Source: Rhypophila decipiens
Lineage: Eukaryota; Ascomycota; Sordariomycetes; Sordariales; Naviculisporaceae
Assembly: GCA_033297075.1 (NCBI GenBank)
Contig: MU858062.1
Location: 1 to 64,000, forward strand
Reading direction: 5' to 3'
DNA length: 64,000 bases
Below are positions 43,918-54,610 of the stretch, piece after piece. The first letter of the stretch is position 1. Each line of letters starts with the position of its first letter. The notes under the pieces are model-generated. The model did not search any database. It was not told the DNA's origin and saw only the letters and a list, made by a program, of their open reading frames with translations. A program made the translations under genes and the position numbers.

Positions 43918-46900
43918 TCATTGTCTATCCCGACTGGGGCTCCGACTGGCCGGGCCCCTTCGAGATGACCGCTGCTCTTGGATCAGTCGCTGGGATGTCG
44001 TGGTATCGTATCCAATTATATGGGTCAAATAGTGTAATCTAGAGAGGTTACAGTTAGAACATTTGTGAATCCTTGGTTGGACATGTTGATCTTGACTTAC
44101 TTTTGAGCGTTGGCTTCGTTTGCCCGCACATCTTCCCATAATTGCTGGCACTCCATCCAAGCCACTGCTCTCTTCTTTGGGTCGATGCGCTTGATCTTGA
44201 AGATAAACCGGCCGCTCACCGGCCTGTGGTCAGATACCCGGACCTCATGTCGTCGGTAATCGAGCTGCTGTATCCGGGCTCCTCTGTAGAGAAGCCGGTC
44301 ACACCAAGCTGGGCTCCGCTTCTTCTCACTCGTGTCATAGTTGTCTGTCCCGACATCGTACTTGTACGTCGGCGCAAAGGTGATGGGAAGCTCCTCAAAC
44401 GCCCGCAGTCTGAAGGCGGCATTTCGCCGTCTTGCCACCAGAAGCTGGTCTCGCTCCAAAAGCTTGCCGAGATTTCCAGCCTTGACCGCCATCACCACCG
44501 TATCGCGGCTCATTGTGTCGATGCGGTAGTTGAGGTCGCCGTTCAAGACGCACAGTTCGTGGTCCAGGATCATGGTGCCATCGCCGCCACCGACGTAGCT
44601 GTCGATGCGAATGGCTGGATCACGCTCTGCTGGGAGGATTGCGGCTTCGAGGATCGCCGCGACATCGCTGTGACGCTGATTTGCCGCCGACTGACCGGCC
44701 GCAAGATGGCAGTTGATAAAGCAAAGCGACGTGTCGTCAATCATGAACCGAACGACAATGGCACCTTTGTTGCCATGCAGACCGCCCATGCCACGCTTGA
44801 TCTCGGCGCTGCTGAGATTGCTGACGCGCGCCCGAATGTCAGACTTGACAAAAATACAGGTAAACAACCCTACTAGTGGCGCTGTGTGAAGAAGGTGATA
44901 TAGATCGCCCGACATGTAGTCGTCCAGACTTCGAACGAGAAAGTCGCGCCAGTCACGATACTGGTGGCTCATGCGCTCTTGGTCAGAGCCTTCCTTCTTT
45001 TTTGGTTTCAAGAATCGTTTGGCCGTTGCCGTCTTGTCCTCAAGATCCACGAGCTCCTGGAAACCAAAGACAAGAATATCTGGCGACTCGCTGCTCTGGA
45101 GAAGGTTCTTGATAAAGGTCGCATCCGCGTCCGAATACCTTAGGCTGTTCGGCGTCGAAGCTCCGGCATTCCACGTCATTATTAGAGCCTTGAGATCCTG
45201 GAATTTGGCATATTTCTTATCTATGCGCTTCATCTCGCCGGCAAGCCAGTCTTCCTGCAAAAGGCCATCCCATACACGCAGCACATTATCTGCACCCAGG
45301 GAGACCACTTGCGACCGGTCCAGCTTATAAAAGCTCGACTGATCAGCGATTAGCTTTACGACGGGGTTGTCATGACCCTGCCAGTCCTTCTTTACTGCCC
45401 ATGGTGTCTGTTCCATATCGTAGACCGAGATCTTGCCCGTGTTGTAACCAGCCCACATGTGTTGTCCAACCACGGCGAGAGAGTTGATCTTGTACATGCT
45501 GATAGTGACAACAGCCAAGCATGTATAATCCTCCCGCGAGTATACGCTTACTTTCCCGTCAGCATGGCCAAAGAACACCTTCTCCGGCTCCGTGGTGGAA
45601 AGGGCTCCCGAAGTCACCTCACCGGCGTTTTCCTGACTTAGAGGCCGTATCAGGACCTGGAATTGCGCTTTTCCGTCCAAAGTTGGTAAGAACACTCTAA
45701 TGTCCTTGCCCGTGGCGTGCCACAGCTCGTCGCCTACCACCATAGAGAACATGTGTCCCTTTGGCACCCGGAAGCTCTGGCTGGGTCCGCCCGAGAGATT
45801 GGGAACGCCACTCTCATCAGGACCCCAGACATGAAGCGTGCCGCTCTCGTCTAGACTCCAGAGCTCGTTATAATGCCTGTAAATCTTTATGATTTCGTGA
45901 CGACCGTGCGCGTTAGGTCTGTTATTCGTGATGCTCTGGGAGCCAATGTCGGCCTCCATCAGCTCTCCGGAACTGTTTCCGATCCAGATTCTCTGGCCTT
46001 CCTCATCCACATTATTTCCTGGCCTGAATACGACGGCCGAGCCCTTGACGCCTTCGCCCATGGCCAAACTCAACAACAGTTCTCCATCCAACACGCTCCA
46101 GACCCGAGTATACGTTCCAGTGGTACACACGAGCTCTCCGCACACATCAAATACTCGACTATCGTATTTTGTGGCAATTTCGTGGACACCCTTGGTGATA
46201 TACGGCTTACTTCGATTTGTATTGGACGAGTCGGGGAACGCTGTTGCTGCAAGAGAGGTCGAAGTCTCAACCCTGGCAAGGTTGCCTATTAGATGGCCCG
46301 GATCATCGGGTGCTGGCGCCCTCGTAACTGGCGTTATCGGCGTACGAAGTTCGTTGCTAATCCTGCTCGGTCCGCGATCCATGGTCATGGACCGGATATG
46401 CGCGCGAGGATGAGGCGGAGGGCGCTGCGTAGTGGGTGTCATTGCGCCACGCGTTGTTGACACAACGGCGCTGCTTTCATTCACCGCAGTGTTCACCCCA
46501 GGTCTTGGGGGTCGCGGAGGCGGCGCCAGGGCGAGATTGACAGTGCGCGCGGGCTCGACTGTACTAAGTGGTCGGACTGGAAGCGCTGGCCGCTGCTCCC
46601 CGGACACCTTCCGAGGGACTGCCGCTTTTGAAGACCCATTTACGTCGTCTCTTTCTTTCCTTCTATTCACCAGAGAGTGGTGAACTGGGGGCGGTTCGAA
46701 GCCAGCGTGGAACGTCCTCGACCTGGCAAGAGTTTCGTGACTTGGTGTCTGTGATTGCGGTTGCGGCCTCGGTCTCGTTGGGAGCATGGGAGGAATCTCA
46801 TCTTCGTCGGGAGTACCATTGCTACTGGGGGGGCTGTTAAACGGAGAAACCTTTTCTGAGATTCTAGACTTGGCCTCGAATGTTTGGCCAGCCTCGGCAA

Positions 46901-47637
46901 TGTAAGATGACCGGGATGGTATTAACGGCTTTTCGGCGCGGTTTATTGGTGGAGGAGTTGGCCTGCTCTCCCTTGCGTCCCTATCCCTTCTGAGTTCTGC
47001 AGACCGTCTGGGCGGGGGAGGGGAAGGAGGTCGAGTAGGTGCCAGTCTCGGTGATCTTCTAGATTCGAGGACAGGTGTGTGCGGGCGACTGGATATCTGA
47101 AACTGCTTAGAAGCTACCGCTGGCGAAGCGGGTTTTGCGAGGGAGTCGGTCTGCAAGAACGCTGGGCGCTCGCCGACTGCAACCTCGGGGCCTCTCTTGG
47201 GTGGTGAAGGCGAATGAGGGGGCTCAACCATGAGCGAGGGAGGATGCACAGGTCGTGGACTGAAGGGAGGAGGGGCGGACCGGTTCGGGGAGCTTTCACT
47301 GCTGCCGTTGGCAGCCGCGCTCGAATTACGGAGGCCATTGAGGTTCAGCTTGTCCTTTGGTCTCGTCTTTGGTACTGCCGGGGGCTCGCGGGGTTTGGAA
47401 GGGCTAGGATCTCGTGTCTTCTCGGGCTTCGGGCCGGGAGAGAGTGTTCTTGGAGGAGGGCTGCTGGTTTGCGCATCGCCGGGCTTGTTCATATTCTCGA
47501 ACTTGGCCAAGAGGGAAGAAACGGGTTTCTGGACAACCAAGTCAAAGGTTAGCACAGGTGTCGCAAGAATGAGATCGCTTCATGGCCAGGCTCACAATTG
47601 ACGAGCCATCGGGCCCCTCGCTGGCTGGAGGATCCAT
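43918..47637 (-). CDS. Inositol-polyphosphate 5-phosphatase with WD40-like propeller
   Basis: Removes the 5-phosphate from inositol lipids or polyphosphates. Model: complement(join(43918..44038,44101..47528,47596..47637)), 1196 aa. Exon 1 (ATG 47637) encodes DPPASEGPDGSSI after the Met and joins KPVSSLLAKFENM; the second intron has donor gtaagt, a ttctaac branch site and acceptor ctctag, and adds LHYLTHIIGYDTTTSQRLIQ. The first ~440 residues are Pro/Ser/Arg-rich and disordered. Residues about 460-790 form a WD40-like propeller (SVLDGELLLSLAMGEGVKG, NELWSLDESGTLHVWGPDE). The catalytic domain follows, with MTWNAGA, GFQELVDLED, FINCHLAAG, the signature NGDLNYRID, PAWCDRLLYRG and SDHRPVSG. The layout resembles plant WD40 5PTases and lacks the Sac1 domain of yeast Inp51-53. 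Retaining the last intron stops translation at once. Confidence 0.92.
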
Positions 47638-49384
47638 GGCAGCGATGGCGGGTGTTGAAGAGCAGCGGGTTCGGGGTAGTCCAGCCCATAACACCCACGG
47701 CCAGTGGACTATCTCATATAACTCGATACATCAAGAGATGGGAGGCGCTGTAAAAGATGGTCGATTGGATAGCTGAATGAGCCGGTCTCCGAGTCTAGAG
47801 CTAGTTATGCAAATGGCGAAGAAAGCGAGTGTTGGAAATGTGTTGTAGTTGTGGGAGTCTTCTTCGTTCGCGGCGTCGAAATTGGACATCTATGCCATTG
47901 AAGGGATACAGATCCGGTGCTGCGGTAGAGGGTAAAGTGTAATGCTTGGTACAATAATTGTGGAGGGAGGGGCCTTGAAGACCGGGGCGGTGCGAAGTGG
48001 ATCAGTTGATGACGACTCACTGGATCTCACTGAAGATACTGGAGTTTTGACCCCTGGACTAAATTTAGCGTCATGTAGTGGAAGACAAAGGAGAATATCA
48101 GACGGATGGCAAAGTATTCAAGGGAAAGGTGAATAATAAACCTGAACAAAAAGGCCTGCGTTCCACTCTGGAGATCATAGAAGATGGAATACATTGGGAT
48201 GGGTCACAGGAATGGTTGTTTGCGACTGTTGTTGGTCGCAGGAATACGTATGAATACAGTGTGTACGTATGAGGATGTCACTCTTCATGTCAAATCGGCC
48301 GGCGTTTTTGATGAGCGTTGGTAACGCAAGCATATGAATACAACCCCCATCAATATAAAGGTAGGAATCCGATGAGGCTCCTCTGGATGGTGGTATATAT
48401 GTCGTTGTGACCACATCTTGTGGCCATGAGAATGACCGAGGCAGACTCCTCCAGTCGCAGAAAGAACCCGATTTTGCGGTCCAAAGGACAGCATTGTCGT
48501 ACGCGCTCCTCGGTTTTTGCCTGGTCAAGAGCGTCCATTTGAAGTCGACAACTCCAATTTTCCAAACATGGGCCATGGAAGACACTTTTTGTAGCCTATT
48601 GATTGTTTCCACTGACACCTTCAATATCATGTAAGTCCCCTGTTACAGGATAGCGGGGCCCTTGGTATGAATCTAGCAGCCTCTACTCAAGCTTTCTCTG
48701 CCATCTTGGCCTTCCTTGTGGCTGATGTGCGTCCTGTGAGGTACGAAGACTTACATAACAATACGATGCTCGCTTTCCACTCCTTCATAACCCACGTAAG
48801 ATTATGTATTCTAGTCGTTTCAGGATTCTTGCTGTTGGGTGGTTTATTTATATCTCCTTAACGGTCGGTAGGGATTGTCCAGGTGAGCAGCAGAGGAAAG
48901 TCGAGAAGGCGCCAAAGTGTACGAACAAGACCGATTCAGGAACTCGGGTCAGGGCCATGGGGCTACGGGGAACAGCAGCAGGCCACAGCTTGACCAAAAC
49001 CGTAATATACTCCATGTAGAAATGGCTCTTGGAGAACAATCGCCGAGCAGTTGGCGACTCGAAGGAAATATCCGTCCCGGGGATGGGGTACATACATCGG
49101 ATAAGATAGGGAGTTACTGGCCCGAGCTTGCCCCGATGCCATGCGGCAACGGCAACTTGCAAGGGGAGAGCTCTTTCTGGAGCCGTCATGACGCGACTGG
49201 TTCAAAGTCCAGACCCTGTAAAAAAGAGTTGTTCATGATCACATCACCCCATTTACAAGGCAAAGACCGGGGCCACTATCACTATATCTTGGCTTCTCAT
49301 CCCCAAACTTCTCACGGCTACTCAACGTCTTTGTGCCCGTAGGCTTTCTTTGCTCAGCTATACAATCTATTAAACATTGTCAAA
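47638..49384. promoter_or_regulatory. Long divergent intergenic region
   Basis: 1.75 kb between divergent starts, with no supported gene, RNA or repeat. Short open frames on both strands around 48.2-48.6 and 48.9-49.3 kb lack domains. It should hold the promoters of the 5-phosphatase and the small membrane protein. Confidence 0.35.
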
Positions 49385-49979
49385 ATGAATACCGTAAGCC
49401 ATCTCCATTTCATTCTCACTGGACCCTGTCGCACCATTATGTCATAAGAGTCCTTTGCTAACAACCTTGCCAACATTGCAGGTCAGATCTTTCTGGTGCG
49501 CCCTCCAAACGTATCGCGAATTTTCTCGTAGAGGCTAACTTTTCATCACAGGGTCGGCTGGGGCTCTCTTTGCGTCGGTACGAAATTGCGTTCAAACAAC
49601 ATGTAAAAGCGAACGAGAAACTAACAAGCCAACAGCCGGCGGCGCCGCCTACGTCTTCGCCAAGCGCAGCATCAACGCCGACCGTCAATCCCGTCTCGAG
49701 GAGCAGCGAAAAAAGAAGTCCATGATTGAATCCCTCGAATACTCAGATAACGTACCCACCCGCCCTCTCTCCTCGGCAACGATGGGCGGTACTACAGCCG
49801 GCGCGGCGAACGGGGGCCCGGCGCGGACAGACACAGCAGGATCGCCCAGTCAAGAGTCGAGCAGCGATCCGGCGCCAACTCGACACGCACCGACGACCGA
49901 GGGCCAGCGGGTATTCGAGAAGAGCAAATACGAAAGCAGCGTTCCGTACAAGAGTCCGAAGGGCGATCGGTTTTCATGA
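49385..49979 (+). CDS. Small single-pass membrane protein (DUF4748-like, probably mitochondrial)
   Basis: Model with four exons: join(49385..49393,49482..49495,49552..49577,49636..49979), 130 aa. The first three coding exons are only 9, 14 and 26 nt; each intron (88, 56, 58 nt) has GT-AG ends and a gctaac or ctaac branch site, and the frame closes exactly. The protein starts NTVRSFWVGWGSLCVAGGAA after the Met, a hydrophobic helix, then YVFAKRSINADRQSRLEEQR, a positive and charged stretch, then a Ser/Thr/Pro/Gly-rich tail ending SPKGDRFS. The pattern of a short N-terminal helix followed by AK-x-SI-x-x-DR resembles the DUF4748 family. Family naming is from memory and moderately certain; mitochondrial location is inferred. 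Confidence 0.78.
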
Positions 49980-50551
49980 AGGCATCATAATAGGAGCTTA
50001 CCACCAGCTGAGACGGACGAATTCGGCACGTACGATACAGAGTTAGGCGGACCTGCCGGTGTGTAATTAGACTCGAGGCGGCGATACACACGGACGGGAC
50101 GGTTCCTTGCGCAATCGCATTGTATATGACCAGAGAAACTCTCCTATCGGCCTGAATGGCTATGCTTCTAATGAAAAAGTGTCTTGGGAGGTTTTATTGC
50201 GACCACACCGAATCACTCAATTGACTGTATTCTGGTACTCCACTGTGAGTGCGAGGTCGGAATCAAGGCCTAGACAATGGTGAACTGCAGAGTTTTAATA
50301 TGTTTTTCCTCAGGTGTGAAGCAGTTACGGCCACCGTAACCAGATAATCTTGTTGAATGATTTTTGAGCATCTTTCCTGGCAGTTTCCATGTCTGACAGT
50401 AAATCATCAAGGGCCTGAATCTATGCTCGTCCAAGATCAGAACCCTGATGGCCATGAGGTTTAATTGCATACTGATACATGCTACGGATACAATCATACG
50501 GATACCTACTCGTTAAATGAATAGATCCCTAACGTTAACGGATTTAGACTT
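49980..50551. other. Convergent intergenic region
   Basis: 572 bp of 3' flanks of the small membrane protein and the methionyl-tRNA synthetase. No gene or RNA recognised. Confidence 0.4.
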
Positions 50552-52464
50552 TTAGTGGATCTTCAGCAGCAGCTGATCAGCCTTGGCTACCACTACAGCT
50601 CCTAACGCGCTGCGTTTCTTCTTCCCTTTCATAGCAGCTTCCTCTTCCTTGACCTTCTTGACCTCTTCTGCGCCAAAAGCCTTGCGCCATTCCTGCGCCT
50701 TCTCTGGCTTGATAGGCCGGAACAAGTGCTCTGCCTTGCCAATTTTGTGACCGGGCTTGATGGAATCTGCGCCCCAGCGATCTGGGATCGGAAGAGAATC
50801 CGCGCAGAGCTGCTTGTTGATGGAGCTCGCCGTGTCGGGCATGTACGGAGCAAGGAGGGCGGCAAGGAGGTGCACGAGATTGACGGCGAGACCGATCACA
50901 GCCGCGCACTTGGAGGGCTCATTCTTGAAAAGGTTGCTGTCCAGCTTGTTCGACTGAAGGAAGCCGTTCCCCTGTTGGGAAATGGCGAGGACGGTGGACA
51001 AGCCGGGGCGCAGTTTGACAGCGTCGAGCTCCTGTATATATCGCGTGAGAAGCTTGGCGATGTCGTCTTTGAAGACGCCGAAGGAGGCCTCGTGGTACTA
51101 GGTCCAGTCTGGCACGATGCTGTTATAATTTTGAGAATTGACAAACTTGAGAACACGGCTGACAAAGTTGCCGAGGTTCTTGAGCAGCAGGTTGTTGTTG
51201 ACACTGATGAATGAGTCCCAGGTGAATTCGGTATCACCACTCTCTGGGCGATGGAAGGCTAGATAGAAGCGCCAGACGTCGGAAGCAACCCCGGTCTTCT
51301 GGGCCGAGTCCCCAAACACGCCAATGCCTCGAGACTTGGAAAACTTGCCACCTTCGTATGTGAGGTAATCCGTCGCAGAGAGGTGATGAAGCTTCGTCCA
51401 GGTTTCTTTAGTACCGATTTGGGTAGCTGGGAAGATGATGGAGTGAAAGACAACATTATCCTTCCCGAGGAACTGGTACAGTTGGACGTCTTCGGGATTG
51501 CGCCACCACTTTTTCCACTGGTCAGTGTAGCATGCCGTGATGGAGACATAGCCAATGCAGGCGTCAAACCATGGGTAAATGACCTTGTCCTCGTAGCCCG
51601 GCAGAGGGACTTTGGTTCCCCATCTCATGTCCCGCGTGATACTGCGTGGTTCCAAGCCCTCCTTCAGCCAGGCCGAGGTGATGGCCTTGCCGTTATTAGA
51701 CCACTCGCCAACTGCATTGGATTCCTGGAAGAAGGCTTCGACTTCTGGTTGCAGCTTGTCCAGCTCGATGAAAACGTGGTCCGTCTCTTTGGTGATGGGC
51801 GTGGAACCGTCGACTTTGCATCGCGGCTTCTTGAGCTGGAGAGTGTCTAGAAGACGACCGCACAAGTCGCATTGGTCGCCACGGGCATCCATAGCCACAG
51901 GCCGGGCACTCACCTTCGACGAAGCGGTCTGCAAGGAACGAGTGGTGCACCTCGCAGTATAGCTGAGTTGTTCGGCGCTCCTTCAGAACCCCGTTCTTGT
52001 TCAATTTGAGGAAGATGTCTTGGGTGATCTCCGTCTGGAGCTCCGTCGTGGTCCGACCGAAGATGTCAAAGCTGATGTTGAACCATTTGTATATGTCGGT
52101 ATGGATCACACGGTATTTGTCGCAGAGCTCCTTTGGTGTGCATCCCTCGACGAGAGCCCTTGCTTCGGTGGTCGTCCCATACTCGTCGGTTCCTGGATGG
52201 GCATCCGCGAGTCAGTCCTCTTGTACTTCGTCATCGACGCTACATCCGGGAGCTGCATAACGACTTACCCTCAATGTAGAGAGTATTGAGACCGCGGCCC
52301 CTGCAATACCTCGCAAAGACATCCCCCGAGAGCACTGACCCGATGATGTTGCCAAGATGGGGTATGTTGTTCACGTAGGGCAGGGCGCTGGTGACGAGGA
52401 TGTTCCGCTTTCCTGGCTCGGGAAGAACGGGGCTGCCGCTGTGCATACGGAGATCTTTGGCCAT
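50552..52464 (-). CDS. MES1: Methionyl-tRNA synthetase, cytosolic type; reading frame interrupted
   Basis: Charges tRNA-Met. Exon 1 is 52269-52464 (ATG 52464) and exon 2 starts at 52192; the 76-nt intron joins LYIEG-TDEYG. Class I signatures are present: PHLGN in [16 protein letters not shown], and KFSKS in [16 protein letters not shown]. Two breaks follow. At about 51888-51893 the frame shifts: GECPACGY continues as [11 protein letters not shown] only in another frame, equal to two lost bases at the Glu/Asp codon of the family CxYEDARGDQ motif. At 51098-51100 an in-frame TAG replaces one codon in VPDWT-stop-YHEASF, then the frame stays open and conserved to 50552. A GT-AG intron at 51847-51913 would skip the first break, giving complement(join(50552..51846,51914..52192,52269..52464)) with the TAG still inside. 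Conserved YVWFDA reads YPWFDA. It may be a pseudogene, or the sequence may contain errors. Confidence 0.85.
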
Positions 52465-52812
52465 GTTGTGGAGCTTAATTAGTAGTGACGGCGCCGTCTT
52501 TTTTGAACGGGGTACCAGGTACAAGTGGTGGCTGGCTTGGCGGTCCCACTTTTTGCAGTCAACGGCCCGGAAGCCTCGACAGCAACTCGAACTTCCATCT
52601 GAACTGCGACCAATTCAACTTCCGTGTTGACAGCACACCCTCAAACTTTTTGAGAGCCAAATTAGCCAATTCTAAAGTTAGAACTTGGTACTTCATCACG
52701 ATCTTGTTGCCATTCTTTTTTCTCTCGTTTGAAAACATCCACACACTTGCAGCGCGACAAGAGACCAAGCTCCATCGAGTCGCGCCAGAGGGTTGACCTC
52801 TCTACCGTCGCG
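52465..52812. promoter_or_regulatory. Short divergent promoter, methionyl-tRNA synthetase / CID protein
   Basis: Only 348 bp separate the two start codons on opposite strands. No TATA box stands out. A T-rich stretch at 52708-52726 may belong to the CID-gene leader. Confidence 0.45.
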
Positions 52813-54610
52813 ATGGCTTCCAATGAGATGGAAAAAGCAAAGACGCTCCTCACCCTGGCGCTTTTCCGGCCGGATCCAACGCCATGCCTGCCAAAAGAAG
52901 TCGAGACGATCGCTGCGCTGCTCCAGACGGCCACGAACAAGTGTTCCCCCGCAAATGTCCAGGTTTGAAACATCACACATCACGTCCCGGAAACGCATCG
53001 TCGCTGGTACTAAAGTTTGGTAGAATTGTACGAAATGGGTACTCGCCAGCTTGGTTCCTTCCGAGCGACGTGTCGAGCCCTTCTGCAATTATCTAGTCGC
53101 ACTCGCCAACTCGTTTCGCGCAGAAGATGCCAGTCGCATCAAGGGAGGCAGCAGGCCGGCAACAGCTCAGGAGGCTCGTGTTCCTTCTGCTGCGCGCCGA
53201 CGCCTCCATATTCTGTACATCCTCAGCGACATCATGTACCATGTCAAATATCGCCTACAGCCTCCGGAGCATGGCCAGAAATCATTCGTCACCAAACTGG
53301 AATCAACTCTTCCGCTCTTGGTGAAGAGCGCATCGTCGTTTGTGCGCCGGCCGAAGCAGATTGGAAAGATTCGAGGTCTGATATCTCTCTGGGCCGAGCG
53401 AGGACATTTTTCCAATGCTTTTCTGGATACGCTGAGAAAGGCGGTCGATGAAGGGGTCACCAAAGGAGCTACAGGCGAGCCCGACACTACGGCCCAAGAC
53501 AGCGCATCTGCAGCAAATACTGGCTCGAAGCCCGTCCCTTTCAATATGCCAAAGCGGCATGGAGATCTGTCCACAGCCTGGTACGACCTCCCACCGGGCA
53601 ACTGGCTTCGGTGGATTGACGGCACTTACCCGCTCGACCCTCAGAAGATTACGCCGATCGAGTTCAAGCCGGGGCCAGCCAGGGAAGAGCTTGTCGATGC
53701 CGTAACCAAGGTACTCGCTGATGTGAAGCGGATATTTGCAAAGGAGTCTCAGCCAGAAGACCAGCAAGTTGACATCAGCGAAATGGGCGAGCGCCTCGAG
53801 CGAGGTGATAATGGTGAGATACTGGGTGGTGACACGTACTACGGCTGGTCCCGACAATTCTGCCGGAAGATCAAGGATAAAGAACAAGATCGTTTTTCTA
53901 GGGGTAGAGCACCGAAGCGCTCTCGTTCTTCTTCTCGTTCAGTCAGTTGTTCTACCAGCCCAGCCCACGGACGATACCGCCATCGCGATGGAAGCAGCGT
54001 CTCCACCGGCCGGTCAGGTTTTAATCGGCATCGAAGCGGTAGCAACGCCTCGAGCAGAAGTGACCGTTCGATTCGGCGGCGGAGCCGGAGCCCCGGTTAT
54101 AGTCGGCCCTCTAGCAGAGGATCAGACTACCGCGGTGCACAGGACTCTCGGGCCCCAGAAAGCCATCCCCGGGGTGGGCTTGGATCGGGATATCACTCCC
54201 ACAGGGGCGCATCTCGGCCGCAGAGCGGAGGCTATGGTCGGTCGCGGTCCCCTTCGGCACAAAACTTTTCCCAAGTTCCCAGCACCGCCGGATTCAACCC
54301 TCCCCAGTCAGGAGCAAACACATTTTCCCAAGAGAACATGCAGCCGAACTTTCAACAGCCGCACTTTCAACACAATCCACAGATGCATTTCCCCATGCCG
54401 AACATGTTCACTCAAGGCCCTCCTCCCGCCTTCCCTCAACAGGGCTACGGAAATTTCCATGCTCCACCACCGCCTCCTCCGAACTTTCAAGGACAATGGC
54501 CGCCACCGCCTCCTCCTTCCATGCCTGCGAAGCAAGGTTGGGGACGAGGTGGTGGCTACAATGGCATGGGCCGAGGCCGCGGAGGTTATCAAAGAGGAGG
54601 CAGATGGTGA
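52813..54610 (+). CDS. CID-domain, RS/Gly-rich RNA-processing protein (CHERP-like)
   Basis: Model: join(52813..52962,53024..54610), 578 aa. The 61-nt intron (gtttga to ggtag) joins PANVQ-NCTKWVLASLVP. The N-terminal ~150 residues form a CID fold that usually binds the RNA polymerase II C-terminal domain: NCTKWVLASLVPSERRVEPF, NYLVALANSF, RRLHILYILSDIMYH, KIRGLISLWAERGHFS. Residues about 190-270 (WYDLPPGNWL, YPLDPQKITPIEFKPGP) resemble the region after the CID in animal CHERP, including a GWSRQFCRKIKDKEQDR segment. The rest is an RS-rich stretch (GRAPKRSRSSSRSVS), then Gln/Pro/Gly-rich sequence with poly-Pro and an RGG-like end (GGRGRGGYQRGG-type GRGRGGYQRGGRW). A nuclear role in splicing or transcription coupling is inferred from these domains. 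Confidence 0.85.

Noticed and set aside
51050..51150. An intron ending at the TAG (acceptor ctag at 51098) that removes the premature stop
   Set aside because: The gtttgt donor candidate leaves a 49-nt intron that breaks the frame, and a weaker frame-keeping donor (gtcagc) would delete the conserved [14 protein letters not shown] stretch, so the stop was kept.
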